64,000 bases of DNA from Neolewinella aquimaris (GCF_014197245.1 NZ_JACIFF010000006.1:186001-250000); one strand, 5' to 3'. Counted from the stretch's first letter, positions 24,066 through 33,597 are shown. Numbers and translations are program-made. The notes: a model not told the origin generated them from the letters alone.

Positions 24066-24926
24066 TCAGGCGGGGAGCGGACCGAAAACGTGACCGGACG
24101 CTTCCATCGCGGCGGCAAATCGGTGTGAATCAACTCCCGTGAGTTCGCTCCCGAAGTATTCAACGAGGCGTTCGGTGGGCATATTGCCGGTGAGTTCGTC
24201 GCGGGCCATGGGGCAGCCCCCGAATCCGCGAATGGCCCCGTCGAAGCGGCGGCAGCCGGCCTCGGCGGCGGCCACCACTTTTTCTTCCCAGGTGGTGGGG
24301 GTGGTGTGGAGGTGGGCTCCGATCTCGAGGTGGGGGTAGCGGGGGATGAGGTTGGAGAAAAGGTAAGTGATGCTCGCCGCGGAGCTTACCCCGATCGTAT
24401 CGCTGAGCTGGAAAATACGTATGTCGAGTTCGGCCAGCCGGGCCAGCCACTGCTCTACAACCTCTGCGTTCCAGGGGTCGCCGTAGGGGTTGCCGAATCC
24501 CATGCTTAGGTACAGCACCATTTGCTTGCCGGCCTTCTGAGTGAGTTCCTGGATTTGCTTGACCCGCTCGAGGCTATCGGCCAGGGTGGCATTGGTGTTG
24601 CGCAGTTGGAAGGTTTCGCTGACGCTGAAGGGGTAGCCCAGGTAGTCGATCTGGGGAAACTGCAGGGCCGCCTCGGCTCCCCGGCGGTTGGCTACGATGG
24701 CCAGGAGCTTGGTGTCGGTGTGGTCGAGGTCAAGCGCGGCGACCACCCGGGCGGTATCCCGCATCTGCGGAATGGCCTTAGGGGAAACGAAGCTGCCGAA
24801 GTCGAGGGTGTCGAAGCCGCAGCCCAGCAACTGCTGGATGTAGGCGGTCTTGACCTCCGTGGGAATGAAGTCGTGCCGACCCTGCATGGCATCGCGCGGA
24901 CATTCTATGAGCTTAACTTCTGACAC
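24066..24926 (-). CDS. Hydroxymethylglutaryl-CoA lyase-like protein
   Basis: This 286-aa DRE-TIM metallolyase cleaves HMG-CoA to acetoacetate and acetyl-CoA, the last step of leucine breakdown. The catalytic Arg lies in IECPRDAMQG near the N-terminus, where most relatives read EVGPRDGLQ. The metal-binding His pair is in GAHLHTT, and the flexible active-site loop with the key Cys is IRGFGGCPMARDELTGNMPTE. Position and length agree with bacterial HMG-CoA lyases. The changes GPRDGLQ to CPRDAMQ and the loop reading ARDELTG may alter specificity. No other leucine-degradation gene is nearby. Confidence 0.85.
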   Translation of the reverse strand: MSEVKLIECPRDAMQGRHDFIPTEVKTAYIQQLLGCGFDTLDFGSFVSPKAIPQMRDTARVVAALDLDHTDTKLLAIVANRRGAEAALQFPQIDYLGYPFSVSETFQLRNTNATLADSLERVKQIQELTQKAGKQMVLYLSMGFGNPYGDPWNAEVVEQWLARLAELDIRIFQLSDTIGVSSAASITYLFSNLIPRYPHLEIGAHLHTTPTTWEEKVVAAAEAGCRRFDGAIRGFGGCPMARDELTGNMPTERLVEYFGSELTGVDSHRFAAAMEASGHVFGPLPA

Positions 24927-24985
24927 TTCCGTGTTATTTATGGAGCAATATCACCCTTGTTGCGACAACACCCCCAGTCCGGTGG

Positions 24986-24993
24986 TAGTTTTG
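24986..24993 (+). promoter_or_regulatory. Putative -7 box (TAGTTTTG)
   Basis: A match to TAnnTTTG, 24 bp before the ATG of the small membrane protein at 25018. TTG triplets lie upstream at 24957-24962, slightly further than ideal. Confidence 0.45.
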
Positions 24994-25017
24994 CAGGTGA
25001 CCAATCCTGCCTTCACG

Positions 25018-25239
25018 ATGCTCAAGCACGCCACCACCCTTACCGTTATCGGATTTCTGCTGTTCTTCCTCGGCCTGGTGTCGATACTGCTGAATATGGT
25101 GGGCGTGGACATCTTTTTCATGTCCTGGATCTACGAACTGGGCGTGGCTTTTTCCTTCGGTCTGCGGCTGTTGATGATCATCGTGGGGCTGATTCTGATC
25201 TACCTTGGGCAGACGGACTGGGAGCGGGAGGAGATTTAG
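25018..25239 (+). CDS. Small two-helix membrane protein
   Basis: This 73-aa protein consists of two membrane helices (LTVIGFLLFFLGLVSILLNMV and LRLLMIIVGLILIYLGQ) joined by a short loop and a charged tail (TDWEREEI). No family is recognised; it resembles many small inner-membrane proteins of Bacteroidota. The ATG at 25018, after a good -7 box, is chosen over earlier in-frame starts that would run back into the HMG-CoA lyase promoter. It ends 4 bp before the convergent tsaC gene. Confidence 0.7.
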   Translation: MLKHATTLTVIGFLLFFLGLVSILLNMVGVDIFFMSWIYELGVAFSFGLRLLMIIVGLILIYLGQTDWEREEI

Positions 25240-25243
25240 CGCC

Positions 25244-25855
25244 TTACTTCAGTACGCCGACGCCTTCCCGCTGAAGCAGGGCTTCTTCGCCGGTGCAGTC
25301 GATGATGGTGCTGGCCTCGTTGCCGCCGATTCCTCCGTCGATGACGGCGTCGACCCGCTTGCCGAATGCGTCGTTAATTTCGTGGGGGTCGGTGTAGTAT
25401 TCCTTGACGGCGTCGCTGTGCTTTACGCTGGCGGTGAGGATGGGCCGACCGAGGCCACGGACGAGAGCGTCCACGATGTTGTTGTCGATGATGCGGACGC
25501 CGATGGTTTCCTTGCGGTTCTTGAGGACCTTAGGGGTGCGGTTGTTGGACTTCAGGATGAAGGTGAAGGGACCGGGCAGATTGTGCTTCATGACCCGGAA
25601 GATGTCGTTGTTGATGGTGGCCGAATATTCGGTGACCTGGCTGATGTCCTGGCAAATAAAACTGAACATGGCCTTTTGGGGGTCGATGCCCCGGATCTGA
25701 GCTACGCGCTCTACGGCGTTTTTGTTGGTGATGTCGCAGCCGATGCCGTAGACCGTATCGGTGGGGTAGATGATGACGCCGCCCTCCTCGAGGATGTCAA
25801 CCATTTGCTTGATGAGGCGGGGCTGTGGATTATCGGGGTTGATGGATACTAGCAT
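25244..25855 (-). CDS. tsaC: L-threonylcarbamoyladenylate synthase (Sua5/YrdC/YwlC)
   Basis: This 203-aa cytoplasmic enzyme makes threonylcarbamoyl-AMP from threonine, bicarbonate and ATP, the first step of t6A37 formation in ANN-decoding tRNAs. Conserved features are [21 protein letters not shown], the ATP/threonine site, then [28 protein letters not shown] and [10 protein letters not shown]. The length fits the short YrdC form without the Sua5 C-terminal domain. TATATTGC on the minus strand upstream of 25855 may be its -7 box. Divergent from hscA, with 143 bp between the two starts. Confidence 0.92.
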   Translation of the reverse strand: MLVSINPDNPQPRLIKQMVDILEEGGVIIYPTDTVYGIGCDITNKNAVERVAQIRGIDPQKAMFSFICQDISQVTEYSATINNDIFRVMKHNLPGPFTFILKSNNRTPKVLKNRKETIGVRIIDNNIVDALVRGLGRPILTASVKHSDAVKEYYTDPHEINDAFGKRVDAVIDGGIGGNEASTIIDCTGEEALLQREGVGVLK

Positions 25856-25998
25856 GGGCAGGTTTTTGCGGCAATATACTCGTGCGAAGTGTGAATCTAG
25901 TAAAATCTACACTTGGGAGTATGCACGGGCGACCTTCTCTCCGCCCCACGGGCTCCCGGATGGTAAAACCAGTCCGTGACCTGAGACGTATTAGCTCC

Positions 25999-27882
25999 AT
26001 GGCAAAATATAGTATTGACTTACAGGCGGGCAAAGTGAAGGAGGACGAGGCGGTGAGCTCCGTCGGGGAAACCATTGTCGGAATCGACCTTGGCACCACC
26101 AACAGTTTGGTCGCTCACGTAAAGGACGGCCACGCGGTGGCCGTGGCCGGGAAGGACGGAAAGAGCGTACTGGTGCCGAGTATCGTCCACTTCCGGGAAG
26201 ACGGCAGCGTGGTCGTAGGGGAAGCGGCCAAGCCCTTTCTCACAACGGAACCCGAACGCACCATTTACTCCGTTAAGCGTCTGCTGGGAAAAAGCTTTGG
26301 TGACCTGAGTGAAGTGAAGGATCGCTTCGGGTACCGCATCATCGACGAAGATGAGGACCGCCTCGTGAAGGTGGCCGTCACGAGCAGCGACGGGCGCACC
26401 CGGTACTACAGTCCCATCGAACTCTCCGCCCGTATCCTGCAGTCGCTCAAAGAGCGCATCGAGGCCGAACTTGGTAGCGCCGTTAACCGGGCCGTGATCA
26501 CGGTACCCGCTTACTTCAACGACGCCCAGCGGCAGGCCACCCGCGATGCCGGAAAACTGGCGGGTCTGGACGTACTGCGCATTGTCAACGAGCCTACGGC
26601 AAGCAGCCTGGCTTACGGCATCGGACTCACCGATGAAGATGAGGGGCGTACGATCGCGGTATACGACCTTGGGGGGGGCACCTTCGACGTGTCGATCCTG
26701 CGGATCGAGCAGGGAATATTCGAAGTGTTGTCCACCAACGGTGACACCTTTCTGGGAGGGGATGATTTCGACCAGGCGATCGTCGACCTGTGGCGGGAGA
26801 AGCACGGCTTGGAACTTTCCTCCACCCGGGAGCGGGGGGAGATCCGCCTGCTGGCCGAACGGGCTAAGAAAGTATTGTCGAGCGAGGAAACGTTCTCGGC
26901 GGAGTTTAGGGGAACACCGCTTTCCCTCACCCGCGCCGAGGCCAACGACCGGTTTGCACCGCTCGTTGAGCGTACGCTCAGCTCCTGCGTCCGTGCCCTT
27001 GCCGACGCGAAGTTGGAAAAGAGTGATATCGACCACGTCATTATGGTAGGGGGCAGCACGCGGGTGCCGCTGGTGAAGGAGCAGGTCGGCACGTTCTTCG
27101 GCAAGGCAGTGAACGATCGCCTTGATCCCGACCAGGTAGTAGCGCTCGGTGCGGCCATTCAGGCGGATGTACTGGCGGGCAACCAGCAGGACGTACTGCT
27201 GCTGGACATCACGCCGCTGAGCCTCGGTATCGAAACGGTGGGTGGCCTCATGGATCCCATTATTCCACGCAACTCAAAGGTGCCCACGAAGGTCGGGCGG
27301 AAGTACACGACGAGTGTGGACGGACAGGTAAAACTCAAGGTCGCCGTGTACCAGGGCGAGCGCGACATGGTCGCCGATAACCGGAAGTTGGGGGAGTTTA
27401 TCCTTACCGACATACCGCCCATGCCGGCCGGAATTCCCCAGATCGAGATCCACTTTTACCTCGATGCAGACGGAATTTTGCGCGTGAAGGCTACGGAGCA
27501 CCGCAGCGGTACCGAGCAGAGCGTAACCATCAAATCGCAGTACGGGATTAGTGAGGAGGAAATGGCCCTGATGCTCATTGACAGCCTTACCCACGCCGAG
27601 GAGGACATGCGGGCAAGAAGCCTGGCCGAGGCCCGGACCGAAGCGAACAATGTATTGCTAAGCTCGCGAAAGTTTATTCAGCAGAACGAAGATTGGTTGA
27701 CGGGCGAACAGGTCAGCGAGATCAACCGGTACATCGATGCACTGGCGCGCAGTACCGAGGGCGACAACAAGGACGCGATCAATGAGCGGCTGGCGGAACT
27801 CAATACGTTTACGACACCACTGGCCCACGAGGCGCTGGACCGCAACGTTGCCGCGGCGATGCGGGGGCGTGACGTGGACTAA
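25999..27882 (+). CDS. hscA: Hsp70-family chaperone HscA (Fe-S cluster assembly)
   Basis: This 627-aa DnaK-type chaperone has [14 protein letters not shown] (phosphate 1), [36 protein letters not shown] (phosphate 2), [13 protein letters not shown] (adenosine site) and a substrate domain starting at [18 protein letters not shown]. The N-terminal stretch before VGIDLG ([11 protein letters not shown]...) and the overall length are those of HscA rather than DnaK, so the client is probably the scaffold IscU. No isc or suf gene is adjacent, so it acts in trans. The frame is open from 25882, but the ATG at 25999 fits the family start. It ends directly against the convergent kinase gene (27882/27883). 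Confidence 0.88.
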   Translation: MAKYSIDLQAGKVKEDEAVSSVGETIVGIDLGTTNSLVAHVKDGHAVAVAGKDGKSVLVPSIVHFREDGSVVVGEAAKPFLTTEPERTIYSVKRLLGKSFGDLSEVKDRFGYRIIDEDEDRLVKVAVTSSDGRTRYYSPIELSARILQSLKERIEAELGSAVNRAVITVPAYFNDAQRQATRDAGKLAGLDVLRIVNEPTASSLAYGIGLTDEDEGRTIAVYDLGGGTFDVSILRIEQGIFEVLSTNGDTFLGGDDFDQAIVDLWREKHGLELSSTRERGEIRLLAERAKKVLSSEETFSAEFRGTPLSLTRAEANDRFAPLVERTLSSCVRALADAKLEKSDIDHVIMVGGSTRVPLVKEQVGTFFGKAVNDRLDPDQVVALGAAIQADVLAGNQQDVLLLDITPLSLGIETVGGLMDPIIPRNSKVPTKVGRKYTTSVDGQVKLKVAVYQGERDMVADNRKLGEFILTDIPPMPAGIPQIEIHFYLDADGILRVKATEHRSGTEQSVTIKSQYGISEEEMALMLIDSLTHAEEDMRARSLAEARTEANNVLLSSRKFIQQNEDWLTGEQVSEINRYIDALARSTEGDNKDAINERLAELNTFTTPLAHEALDRNVAAAMRGRDVD

Positions 27883-29802
27883 TTACCACTTCTCGTTTTT
27901 GAGTTGGTGGGCCAGCTCACGCAGGTCGGCCACCACCTGCCGCTGGCGCTGGGGCTCTACGGGCTCCTGGTTCTTCAGGTCTTCGGTAATGTAACCCAGG
28001 CGCTTCATCAGTTCGCCCGCACCGAGCAGTTGCATGCTGGTTTTCAGTTTATGCTTCAGATCGCCGACGGTGCGGGCATTGGTGGCCGCTATGGCGGCAT
28101 CCAGCTCGGTGGCGGCGGTGAGCAATTCCCGTTCGAGGATCACGGCGAATGCGGCGAGTTCCTCCGGGTCTTCGTCGAAAGTTTGGCGTAATTGGCTAAA
28201 GCGGGTGCGCGACATATCTTCTGGCTTTGGGAGAAGAGCGGGTAAATACTCTAATAAAATAGCGTGGAGCTTTCCGGGGGCGAAGGGTTTAAGTAAAAAG
28301 TCGTCAATTTGCGCCTCACGCATTCGACTGCTCATGGTGAGGCTGGAGGATGCGGAGAAGGCAATGATGGGAATGGAGCCCCGGGGGGCCTTGAGTTGAC
28401 GGATGTGGGCCGCCGCATCGTATCCGTTCATTACGGGCATGCGTAAGTCCATCAGGATTAGATCGTACTCTTTTTCCTGCACCTGCTCGATGGCATCTTT
28501 GCCGTCGGTGGCAATATCGAAGGCAACGTTCCACTGGCGGAAATAACGGGAAACCAGGTAGGCATTGGTGTCATTATCTTCCACCAGCAGCACCCTGCCG
28601 CGATTGATGCGGGGCAATTTGTGAGGCGGGGGGCTGGGTTGCGGGGGAGTTTCTCCCCGGGGGAGGGTCAATTCAAAAGAGAACCGGGAGCCAACGCCCA
28701 CTTCGGTTTCGACCTCCATCTGACTATCGAGCTGTTCCAGAATGCTGCTGCAAATGGCCAGGCCGAGCCCCGAACCGCCGTAGCGGGAGTGAATGTCCTT
28801 GGATGCCTGGGAAAAGGGAACGAAGAGCTTTTTGAGCTTCTCGGCGGGGATTCCGATGCCGGTATCGGCGATTGAAAACTCAATCACGACCTCCTGGGGA
28901 GTCAACTCCCGGACCGAAAGTTGCGTACGCACCGACCCGCCATCGGTGAATTTCACCGCATTACCGACCAGGTTGGTGAGCAGTTGGCTGATCAGGGTGG
29001 CATCGCCCACCAGCGTTTCCGGTAGGCGGTTATCGATCTCGACGTGGAGTTCGAGGCCATGATTGCGGCTGTCGAAACGAAAACTATTAACGACGGAGTG
29101 CGTTAATTCGCGCAGATCGAAGGGATTACTGGCTACCTTCAATTGGCCCAGACCGGCCTTGCTGACGACCAGTACGTTCTTGAACAATTGCAGCAGGTGG
29201 ACCGCGGACTTCGAGAGAATCGATTGCAGGCGCGACTGGTGGGGGGTGAGGTTGGTCGTTTCCAGCAGGTCGGACATGCCGATGATCGCATTCAGGGGGG
29301 TAAGCACCTCGTGGCTGATGGTGGATAAAAAGTACGACTTGGCCCGGTCGGACGATTCCGCCCGCTTTTTGGCCTCCAGTAGTTCTGATTCGTACTGTTT
29401 GCGAACGGCAAAGTTGAGAATGATGAGGCTGTTGAAGAGGAAGCGACCCTCCGGATCGTGGTGTTGGGTCGCTGAGATGAGGACTGGGAAGCGGCTGCCG
29501 TCCTTCCGTTGGAGGGTCAGGTTGATCTCCTCTACCGTTCCCTGAAGGTTTAGAACGGGAAAAAAATGGGTTTCAAAAAAGATCCGGGATCCGCGACTTA
29601 CCAAATCGATCAGCGAGCACGAGCCTACCAGTTCTGCCGAAGTGTATCCCAGCCATTCGCAGAACGTTTGATTGACCCGCAAAAACCGGCCCGTGGTCGA
29701 GGTAAACAGGTAGCCACACGGAGCGGACTCAAACAACTGGCCGGCGCGCTCATCAATTTGTTGTGAGACGTGAAGACTGGATAGCGGATTTTTCTCAGTC
29801 AT
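27883..29802 (-). CDS. PAS hybrid sensor histidine kinase with receiver and HPt domains
   Basis: This 639-aa protein has, in order, a PAS domain (residues about 15-135, SAPCGYLFTSTTGRFLRVN), a HisKA domain with the phospho-His in STISHEVLTPLNAIIGMSD, an HATPase domain (NLVGNAVKFTDGG, DTGIGIPAEKL, GGSGLGLAICSSIL), a receiver domain with the phospho-acceptor Asp in DLILMDLRMPVMNG, and a C-terminal HPt domain with DLKHKLKTSMQLLG. It has no membrane segment. The ATG at 29802 overlaps by 8 bp the end of the upstream RsbQ-like hydrolase gene, so the two are translationally coupled. RsbQ normally activates a PAS phosphatase (RsbP); here the PAS sensor is a kinase. The output regulator is not visible. 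Confidence 0.92.
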   Translation of the reverse strand: MTEKNPLSSLHVSQQIDERAGQLFESAPCGYLFTSTTGRFLRVNQTFCEWLGYTSAELVGSCSLIDLVSRGSRIFFETHFFPVLNLQGTVEEINLTLQRKDGSRFPVLISATQHHDPEGRFLFNSLIILNFAVRKQYESELLEAKKRAESSDRAKSYFLSTISHEVLTPLNAIIGMSDLLETTNLTPHQSRLQSILSKSAVHLLQLFKNVLVVSKAGLGQLKVASNPFDLRELTHSVVNSFRFDSRNHGLELHVEIDNRLPETLVGDATLISQLLTNLVGNAVKFTDGGSVRTQLSVRELTPQEVVIEFSIADTGIGIPAEKLKKLFVPFSQASKDIHSRYGGSGLGLAICSSILEQLDSQMEVETEVGVGSRFSFELTLPRGETPPQPSPPPHKLPRINRGRVLLVEDNDTNAYLVSRYFRQWNVAFDIATDGKDAIEQVQEKEYDLILMDLRMPVMNGYDAAAHIRQLKAPRGSIPIIAFSASSSLTMSSRMREAQIDDFLLKPFAPGKLHAILLEYLPALLPKPEDMSRTRFSQLRQTFDEDPEELAAFAVILERELLTAATELDAAIAATNARTVGDLKHKLKTSMQLLGAGELMKRLGYITEDLKNQEPVEPQRQRQVVADLRELAHQLKNEKW

Positions 29803-30610
29803 ATGGTTCGGCGTCCAGAAAGCGCTTGATGGAGGCAATGGTTTCCTCCGGCGCACTCAGGTGCGGGCAGTGTCCCTTTGCGGATAGAAAATCGATCGTA
29901 CAATCGGGCAGTTGCCGGGAGATGTACTCCCCAACGGCGCGGTCCGCGATGACGTCTTCACTACACTGTAGTACCAGCGTAGGGGTGTGGTGCTGCGTAA
30001 GGTCGGCGCGATTGTCGGAGAGAAAGGTGACCCGGGCAAAATGAATGGCCACTTCGGGGTCCATCCGGCAGAATGACCGGTTCAGTTCTTCCGTCAGTTC
30101 GGGCCGGTCGGCATTTCCCATGATGTGGGGCGTCATGGCGGCGGACCACCCTACAAAATTACTTTCCAGATCGGACAGCAGATCGTCGATGTCTTCCTTA
30201 CTAAAGCCTCCGTGGTACTCACCGTCGTCGATGTAGCGGGGCGAGGGGCCGATCATAACCGTTTTTGCAAAACGGTGCGGCAGTTGCTTTGCGGCGAGCA
30301 GTCCGATCATGGCGCTTACCGAATGTCCGACGAAGATCACATCGTCCAGCTCGAGTTCGTTGATGATGAGTAGTACATCCTTTGCGTACCCTTCCAGTTC
30401 CGCGTACCGTTGGGGGTCGAATGGGCGCGTGGCGCCTCCGGCACCGACGTAGTCGAAGCAGATCACCCGGTAACGGTCCTCGAAAGCGGGAGCGACCAAT
30501 CGCCACATATCCTGATCGCAGCCAAATCCGTGGGCGAAAAGTATGGGTTGCCCCGTAGGTGCACCGGTGATGCGCACATTATGTGCCCGTTGTGCTGAAG
30601 TGATCCCCAT
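29795..30610 (-). CDS. rsbQ: RsbQ-like alpha/beta hydrolase
   Basis: This 271-aa alpha/beta hydrolase closely follows B. subtilis RsbQ: FAHGFGCDQDMWRLVAPAFE, CFDYVGAGGA, the nucleophile in FVGHSVSAMIG, VMIGPSPRYIDD, LVLQCSEDVIA with the acid, and KGHCPHLSAPEETI with the catalytic His. RsbQ makes or senses a small hydrophobic ligand and acts on a PAS partner in the energy-stress pathway; plant KAI2/D14 receptors are relatives. The PAS partner here is the coupled hybrid kinase downstream. The ATG at 30610 is preferred over the in-frame TTG at 30634 because it gives the family length (RsbQ is 269 aa). Confidence 0.9.
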   Translation of the reverse strand: MGITSAQRAHNVRITGAPTGQPILFAHGFGCDQDMWRLVAPAFEDRYRVICFDYVGAGGATRPFDPQRYAELEGYAKDVLLIINELELDDVIFVGHSVSAMIGLLAAKQLPHRFAKTVMIGPSPRYIDDGEYHGGFSKEDIDDLLSDLESNFVGWSAAMTPHIMGNADRPELTEELNRSFCRMDPEVAIHFARVTFLSDNRADLTQHHTPTLVLQCSEDVIADRAVGEYISRQLPDCTIDFLSAKGHCPHLSAPEETIASIKRFLDAEPYD

Positions 30611-30740
30611 TGCAAATGCATGTTTGAATTGCAAATTTAGTCAATTGCGCACTAGCCATCCGGTACTCGGGGCTGCGGGTACTCTCGCATTCAACCTTCG
30701 GTCGGGTCAATTGTCTTAGCACTTCAATACAATTGCTGCC

Positions 30741-31211
30741 ATGGCCCTGAAAATTGGTGACAAAGCCCCGTTGTTTAAATTATACAGTGATGAGCAAAAG
30801 GAGGTCGGTCTGGCTGATTTTACCGGTGGTCACCTGGTCGTTCTTTTCTTTCCGCTGGCGTTCACCGGCGTGTGTACGGAAGAGTTGTGTACCATGCGAG
30901 ATTCGCTTGCGGAATACAATCGGCTGAAATCATCCGTTGTAGCTATAAGTGTGGATAGTGTATTCACGCTTGGGCGCTTCAAAGCCGCGCATGAACTGAA
31001 CTTCCCCCTGTTGAGTGACTTCAATAAGGAGGTAAGCCGCCAGTACGGTGCCCTTTACGATACGTTCGTAATGGGAATGGAAGGCGTAAGTAAGCGGGCC
31101 GCCTTCGTCATCGACGAAGAGGGAGTGGTTCGGTACGCCGAGGTGCTCGAATCGGCGGGAGATCAGCCCGATTATTCGGCAATCAAGGAAACTTTGGCCG
31201 GCCTACAGTAG
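30741..31211 (+). CDS. Peroxiredoxin (AhpC/TSA family, AhpE-like)
   Basis: This 156-aa cytoplasmic thiol peroxidase contains the peroxidatic Cys in PLAFTGVCTEELCTM, with the active-site Thr two residues before it, and the supporting Arg in the later SKRAAFVIDEEG region. A second Cys five residues after the first (CTEELC) could act in resolution, but this is inference. It reduces hydroperoxides with electrons from thioredoxin or mycoredoxin. The clpS gene starts 27 bp later on the same strand. Confidence 0.9.
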   Translation: MALKIGDKAPLFKLYSDEQKEVGLADFTGGHLVVLFFPLAFTGVCTEELCTMRDSLAEYNRLKSSVVAISVDSVFTLGRFKAAHELNFPLLSDFNKEVSRQYGALYDTFVMGMEGVSKRAAFVIDEEGVVRYAEVLESAGDQPDYSAIKETLAGLQ

Positions 31212-31238
31212 TTTTTTTAAGAATTAGCGCGTAAAGTT

Positions 31239-31535
31239 ATGAGCATATTTGCATCCGGCCAGGAAGACGTCTTACTCGAAGAGGACATTGACGTAAGCAT
31301 CGGGGAACCCGCCGACCTGATCGTTTTCAATGACGATCACAACACGTTCGACTGGGTCATGCAGAGCTTCGTGGATGTTCTGGGGCATTCCTCCGAGCAA
31401 TCCGAACAATTGGCCCTTATGATTCACCTCAAGGGTAAGGCTACCGTTAAGTCGGCTGCCTTTAATGAGTTGCGTCCCAAGAAGGACGCACTCTGCGACC
31501 GCGGCCTCAGTGCCGTGATTGAGGGGAAAGGGTAG
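31239..31535 (+). CDS. clpS: ATP-dependent Clp protease adaptor ClpS
   Basis: This 98-aa adaptor has the N-degron binding signature VFNDDHNTFDWVMQSFVDVLG and the helix LALMIHLKGKATVKS. It captures proteins with N-terminal Leu, Phe, Tyr or Trp and hands them to ClpAP/ClpCP. The next gene, 3 bp downstream, encodes leucyl/phenylalanyl-tRNA-protein transferase, which creates such N-degrons, so substrate tagging and delivery are made from one transcript. Confidence 0.95.
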   Translation: MSIFASGQEDVLLEEDIDVSIGEPADLIVFNDDHNTFDWVMQSFVDVLGHSSEQSEQLALMIHLKGKATVKSAAFNELRPKKDALCDRGLSAVIEGKG

Positions 31536-31538
31536 TAG

Positions 31539-32222
31539 ATGCCCCTATATCGCCTCGACCCCCGGTTTCCGGAGTTGTTTCCCAACCCCCTGCGCGTAAA
31601 CGGAGAAGGGCCTGCTTGTTTTGGTGGCGATCTTTCCCCGGATCGACTGTTTAATGCTTACCGTATTGGCTTTTTTCCCTGGTTTGCGGAAGGAGAACCC
31701 ATCTTATGGTGGCATCCCGATCCCCGCTTCGTGCTTTTTCCGGAAAACCTGCGCGTCAGTAAGAGTATGCGCCCTTATTTCAATCAGCAGAAGTACCGGG
31801 TTACCTACGACACCTGCTTCCGTCGGGTGATGGAAGAGTGCCGCTCGCTACACCGTCCCGGGCAGTGGGGAAGTTGGATCACGGACGAGCTGATTGCGGG
31901 CTACGGTGCCCTTCACGATCTCGGGATTGCCCATAGCGTAGAAGTATACGAAGAGGATGAACTCGTGGGAGGGCTCTACGGTCTTGCCCTGGGCAAGGTA
32001 TTTTTCGGAGAAAGTATGTTCTTCAAGCGACCGAACGCGAGCAAGTTTGGCTTCATCTCGCTTGTCCGCCGGTTGGAAAGTAAGGGCTACCGGATGATCG
32101 ATTGCCAGCAGGAGACGGGTCACCTCCGGAGTCTCGGAGGGCAGGCGATACCCCGGATTGAATTTATCGACCACCTGGAAGGCATCGATGGAGAGGAATC
32201 CGAGCGGGGCAAATGGCACTGA
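31539..32222 (+). CDS. aat: Leucyl/phenylalanyl-tRNA--protein transferase
   Basis: This 227-aa GNAT-fold enzyme adds Leu or Phe from aminoacyl-tRNA to proteins with N-terminal Lys or Arg. Conserved motifs are GGDLSPDRLFNAYRIGFFPW, PILWWHPDPRFVLFPENLRV, SWITDELIAGYGALHDLG, GGLYGLALGKVFFGESMF and IDCQQETGHLRSLGG. It is at the end of the peroxiredoxin-clpS-aat run. Because ClpS reads the same N-termini, the pair forms the bacterial N-degron pathway. Confidence 0.96.
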   Translation: MPLYRLDPRFPELFPNPLRVNGEGPACFGGDLSPDRLFNAYRIGFFPWFAEGEPILWWHPDPRFVLFPENLRVSKSMRPYFNQQKYRVTYDTCFRRVMEECRSLHRPGQWGSWITDELIAGYGALHDLGIAHSVEVYEEDELVGGLYGLALGKVFFGESMFFKRPNASKFGFISLVRRLESKGYRMIDCQQETGHLRSLGGQAIPRIEFIDHLEGIDGEESERGKWH

Positions 32223-32283
32223 TGTGCGGCTTACCCAACTGCCCCGCTGCTGGCGGTGTTAATCCCGCAAGCATTCGTTACTT

Positions 32284-33129
32284 ATGACTACGCACTTCTG
32301 GCTTACCGCCGATAAACCCGATTCCGATCCTTCCGCTCCCCAAGACCGGCTCTTTGTGCGGCAGTACGGCCAGGGCACCGCGCTGTTGATTGCGCTGCAC
32401 GGGTTCGGACGCAACGGGGCTCGGATGGAGCGGCTGGGTACTCACCTGGGCGACCACTTCACCACGCTGGCACCCGATCTGCCCTACCACGGAAAGTCGG
32501 AATGGTACACGGATCGGTACTCCACCGAGGAGCTTACCGCATTACTCCAGCAGCTACTGGATCGCTACCCGGATCGGCCCGTGTACTTGCTAGGTCACAG
32601 CCTCGGCGGGCGCTACCTGAGCTCCTGCCTGGCCGGTCTGCACCACGACAAGCTCTGCGATCTCGCCCTCGTTGCCCCCGATGGTGCCGGAGGGCGCTAC
32701 ACCAACTGGATCGATACCCTCCCCGCCACCCTGGTCAAACCCCTGGCGCGGCTGTCGGAACGGCCACGGGCAATCCTGCGGATGAGCCAGTGGTTGAGTA
32801 AGCGCGGACTGATTAACCGGTATTCCACCGAATACCTGAAGTATAACCTCAACGACCGACCGTTTCGGCGGCGGCTGGCGGGCACCCTGAGAAGCGTGCT
32901 GAAATTCCCCCCGCGGCCGGCCGCTTTCGAACGGGCCCTACGGGACAGAAACATGAGTTGTACGGTCTTCGTCGGAGATAAGGACCCGTTGCTGCACCAC
33001 GATCGGTTAAGTAGTATGTACGAACCCCTGCCGTCCGTCACGCTGCAGCGGTACGTCGGCAGTCACTGGCTTCCGGAACAGTTACTGGCCGAATACTACC
33101 GAAATAGTTTGGTGACTGCCTTACCTTAG
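32284..33129 (+). CDS. Alpha/beta hydrolase
   Basis: This 281-aa protein has the oxyanion-hole motif LHGFGRNGARM, the nucleophile elbow LLGHSLGGRYLSS, an acid in FVGDKDPLLHHD and a likely catalytic His in GSHWLPEQ. The cap region between the elbow and the acid is rich in Arg (about residues 150-205) and lacks membrane segments. The substrate is unknown; esterase, lipase or a similar activity is expected. A MarR regulator gene starts 4 bp after the stop and may control it. Confidence 0.85.
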   Translation: MTTHFWLTADKPDSDPSAPQDRLFVRQYGQGTALLIALHGFGRNGARMERLGTHLGDHFTTLAPDLPYHGKSEWYTDRYSTEELTALLQQLLDRYPDRPVYLLGHSLGGRYLSSCLAGLHHDKLCDLALVAPDGAGGRYTNWIDTLPATLVKPLARLSERPRAILRMSQWLSKRGLINRYSTEYLKYNLNDRPFRRRLAGTLRSVLKFPPRPAAFERALRDRNMSCTVFVGDKDPLLHHDRLSSMYEPLPSVTLQRYVGSHWLPEQLLAEYYRNSLVTALP

Positions 33130-33133
33130 CTGC

Positions 33134-33574
33134 GTGTCACCACTCGCTTACCCCAACGTCGGTACGGTACTAGACCGGACCACCCGCCTGCTCAAACAAC
33201 ACTACCTCCGCGCTTTTAAGGATGAGGGCATTGAAATTAGTACCGAGCAGTGGGTCCTGCTGGACCGGTTATATACGGACGGAGATGCCAGTCAGACCGA
33301 CCTTGCGAACGGTACGTTTAAGGACGCTCCTACGGTAAGCAGGATCATCGATAAGCTGGCGAAAAAGAAGCTGGTGGAGCGCCGCCGTTTTCCGAACGAT
33401 CGCCGCCGGTACCAGGTCGTGATCACCGAAGCCGGCCGGAATATCCACGAGCGCATCATGCCCTACGTCAAAGACCTCCGTCGTCAAACCTGGGAAGGCC
33501 TTACCGAAGCGGATTACGAGCGGTTACAGGAACTCCTCCGGCACATCCGCGGAAATTTCGGCGAGGAAGACTAA
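33134..33574 (+). CDS. MarR family transcriptional regulator
   Basis: This 146-aa winged-helix repressor has the typical MarR pattern: an N-terminal dimerisation helix (TRLLKQHYLRAFKDEG), then EQWVLLDRLYTDGDASQTDLANGT, the recognition helix region DAPTVSRIIDKLAKKKLVERRRF, and the wing with NDRRRYQVVITEAGR. It probably responds to a small aromatic or oxidising ligand. The best start is GTG at 33134; there is no ATG near it. TACCTTAG, at the end of the hydrolase gene, could be its own -7 box, which would permit separate transcription. Confidence 0.88.
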   Translation: MSPLAYPNVGTVLDRTTRLLKQHYLRAFKDEGIEISTEQWVLLDRLYTDGDASQTDLANGTFKDAPTVSRIIDKLAKKKLVERRRFPNDRRRYQVVITEAGRNIHERIMPYVKDLRRQTWEGLTEADYERLQELLRHIRGNFGEED

Positions 33575-33597
33575 TCCTTCACCCATACCCCTAGCCA

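Noticed and set aside
24850..25017. N-terminal extension of the small membrane protein
   Set aside because: It overlaps the HMG-CoA lyase start and contains the -7 box; the ATG at 25018 gives a normal two-helix protein.
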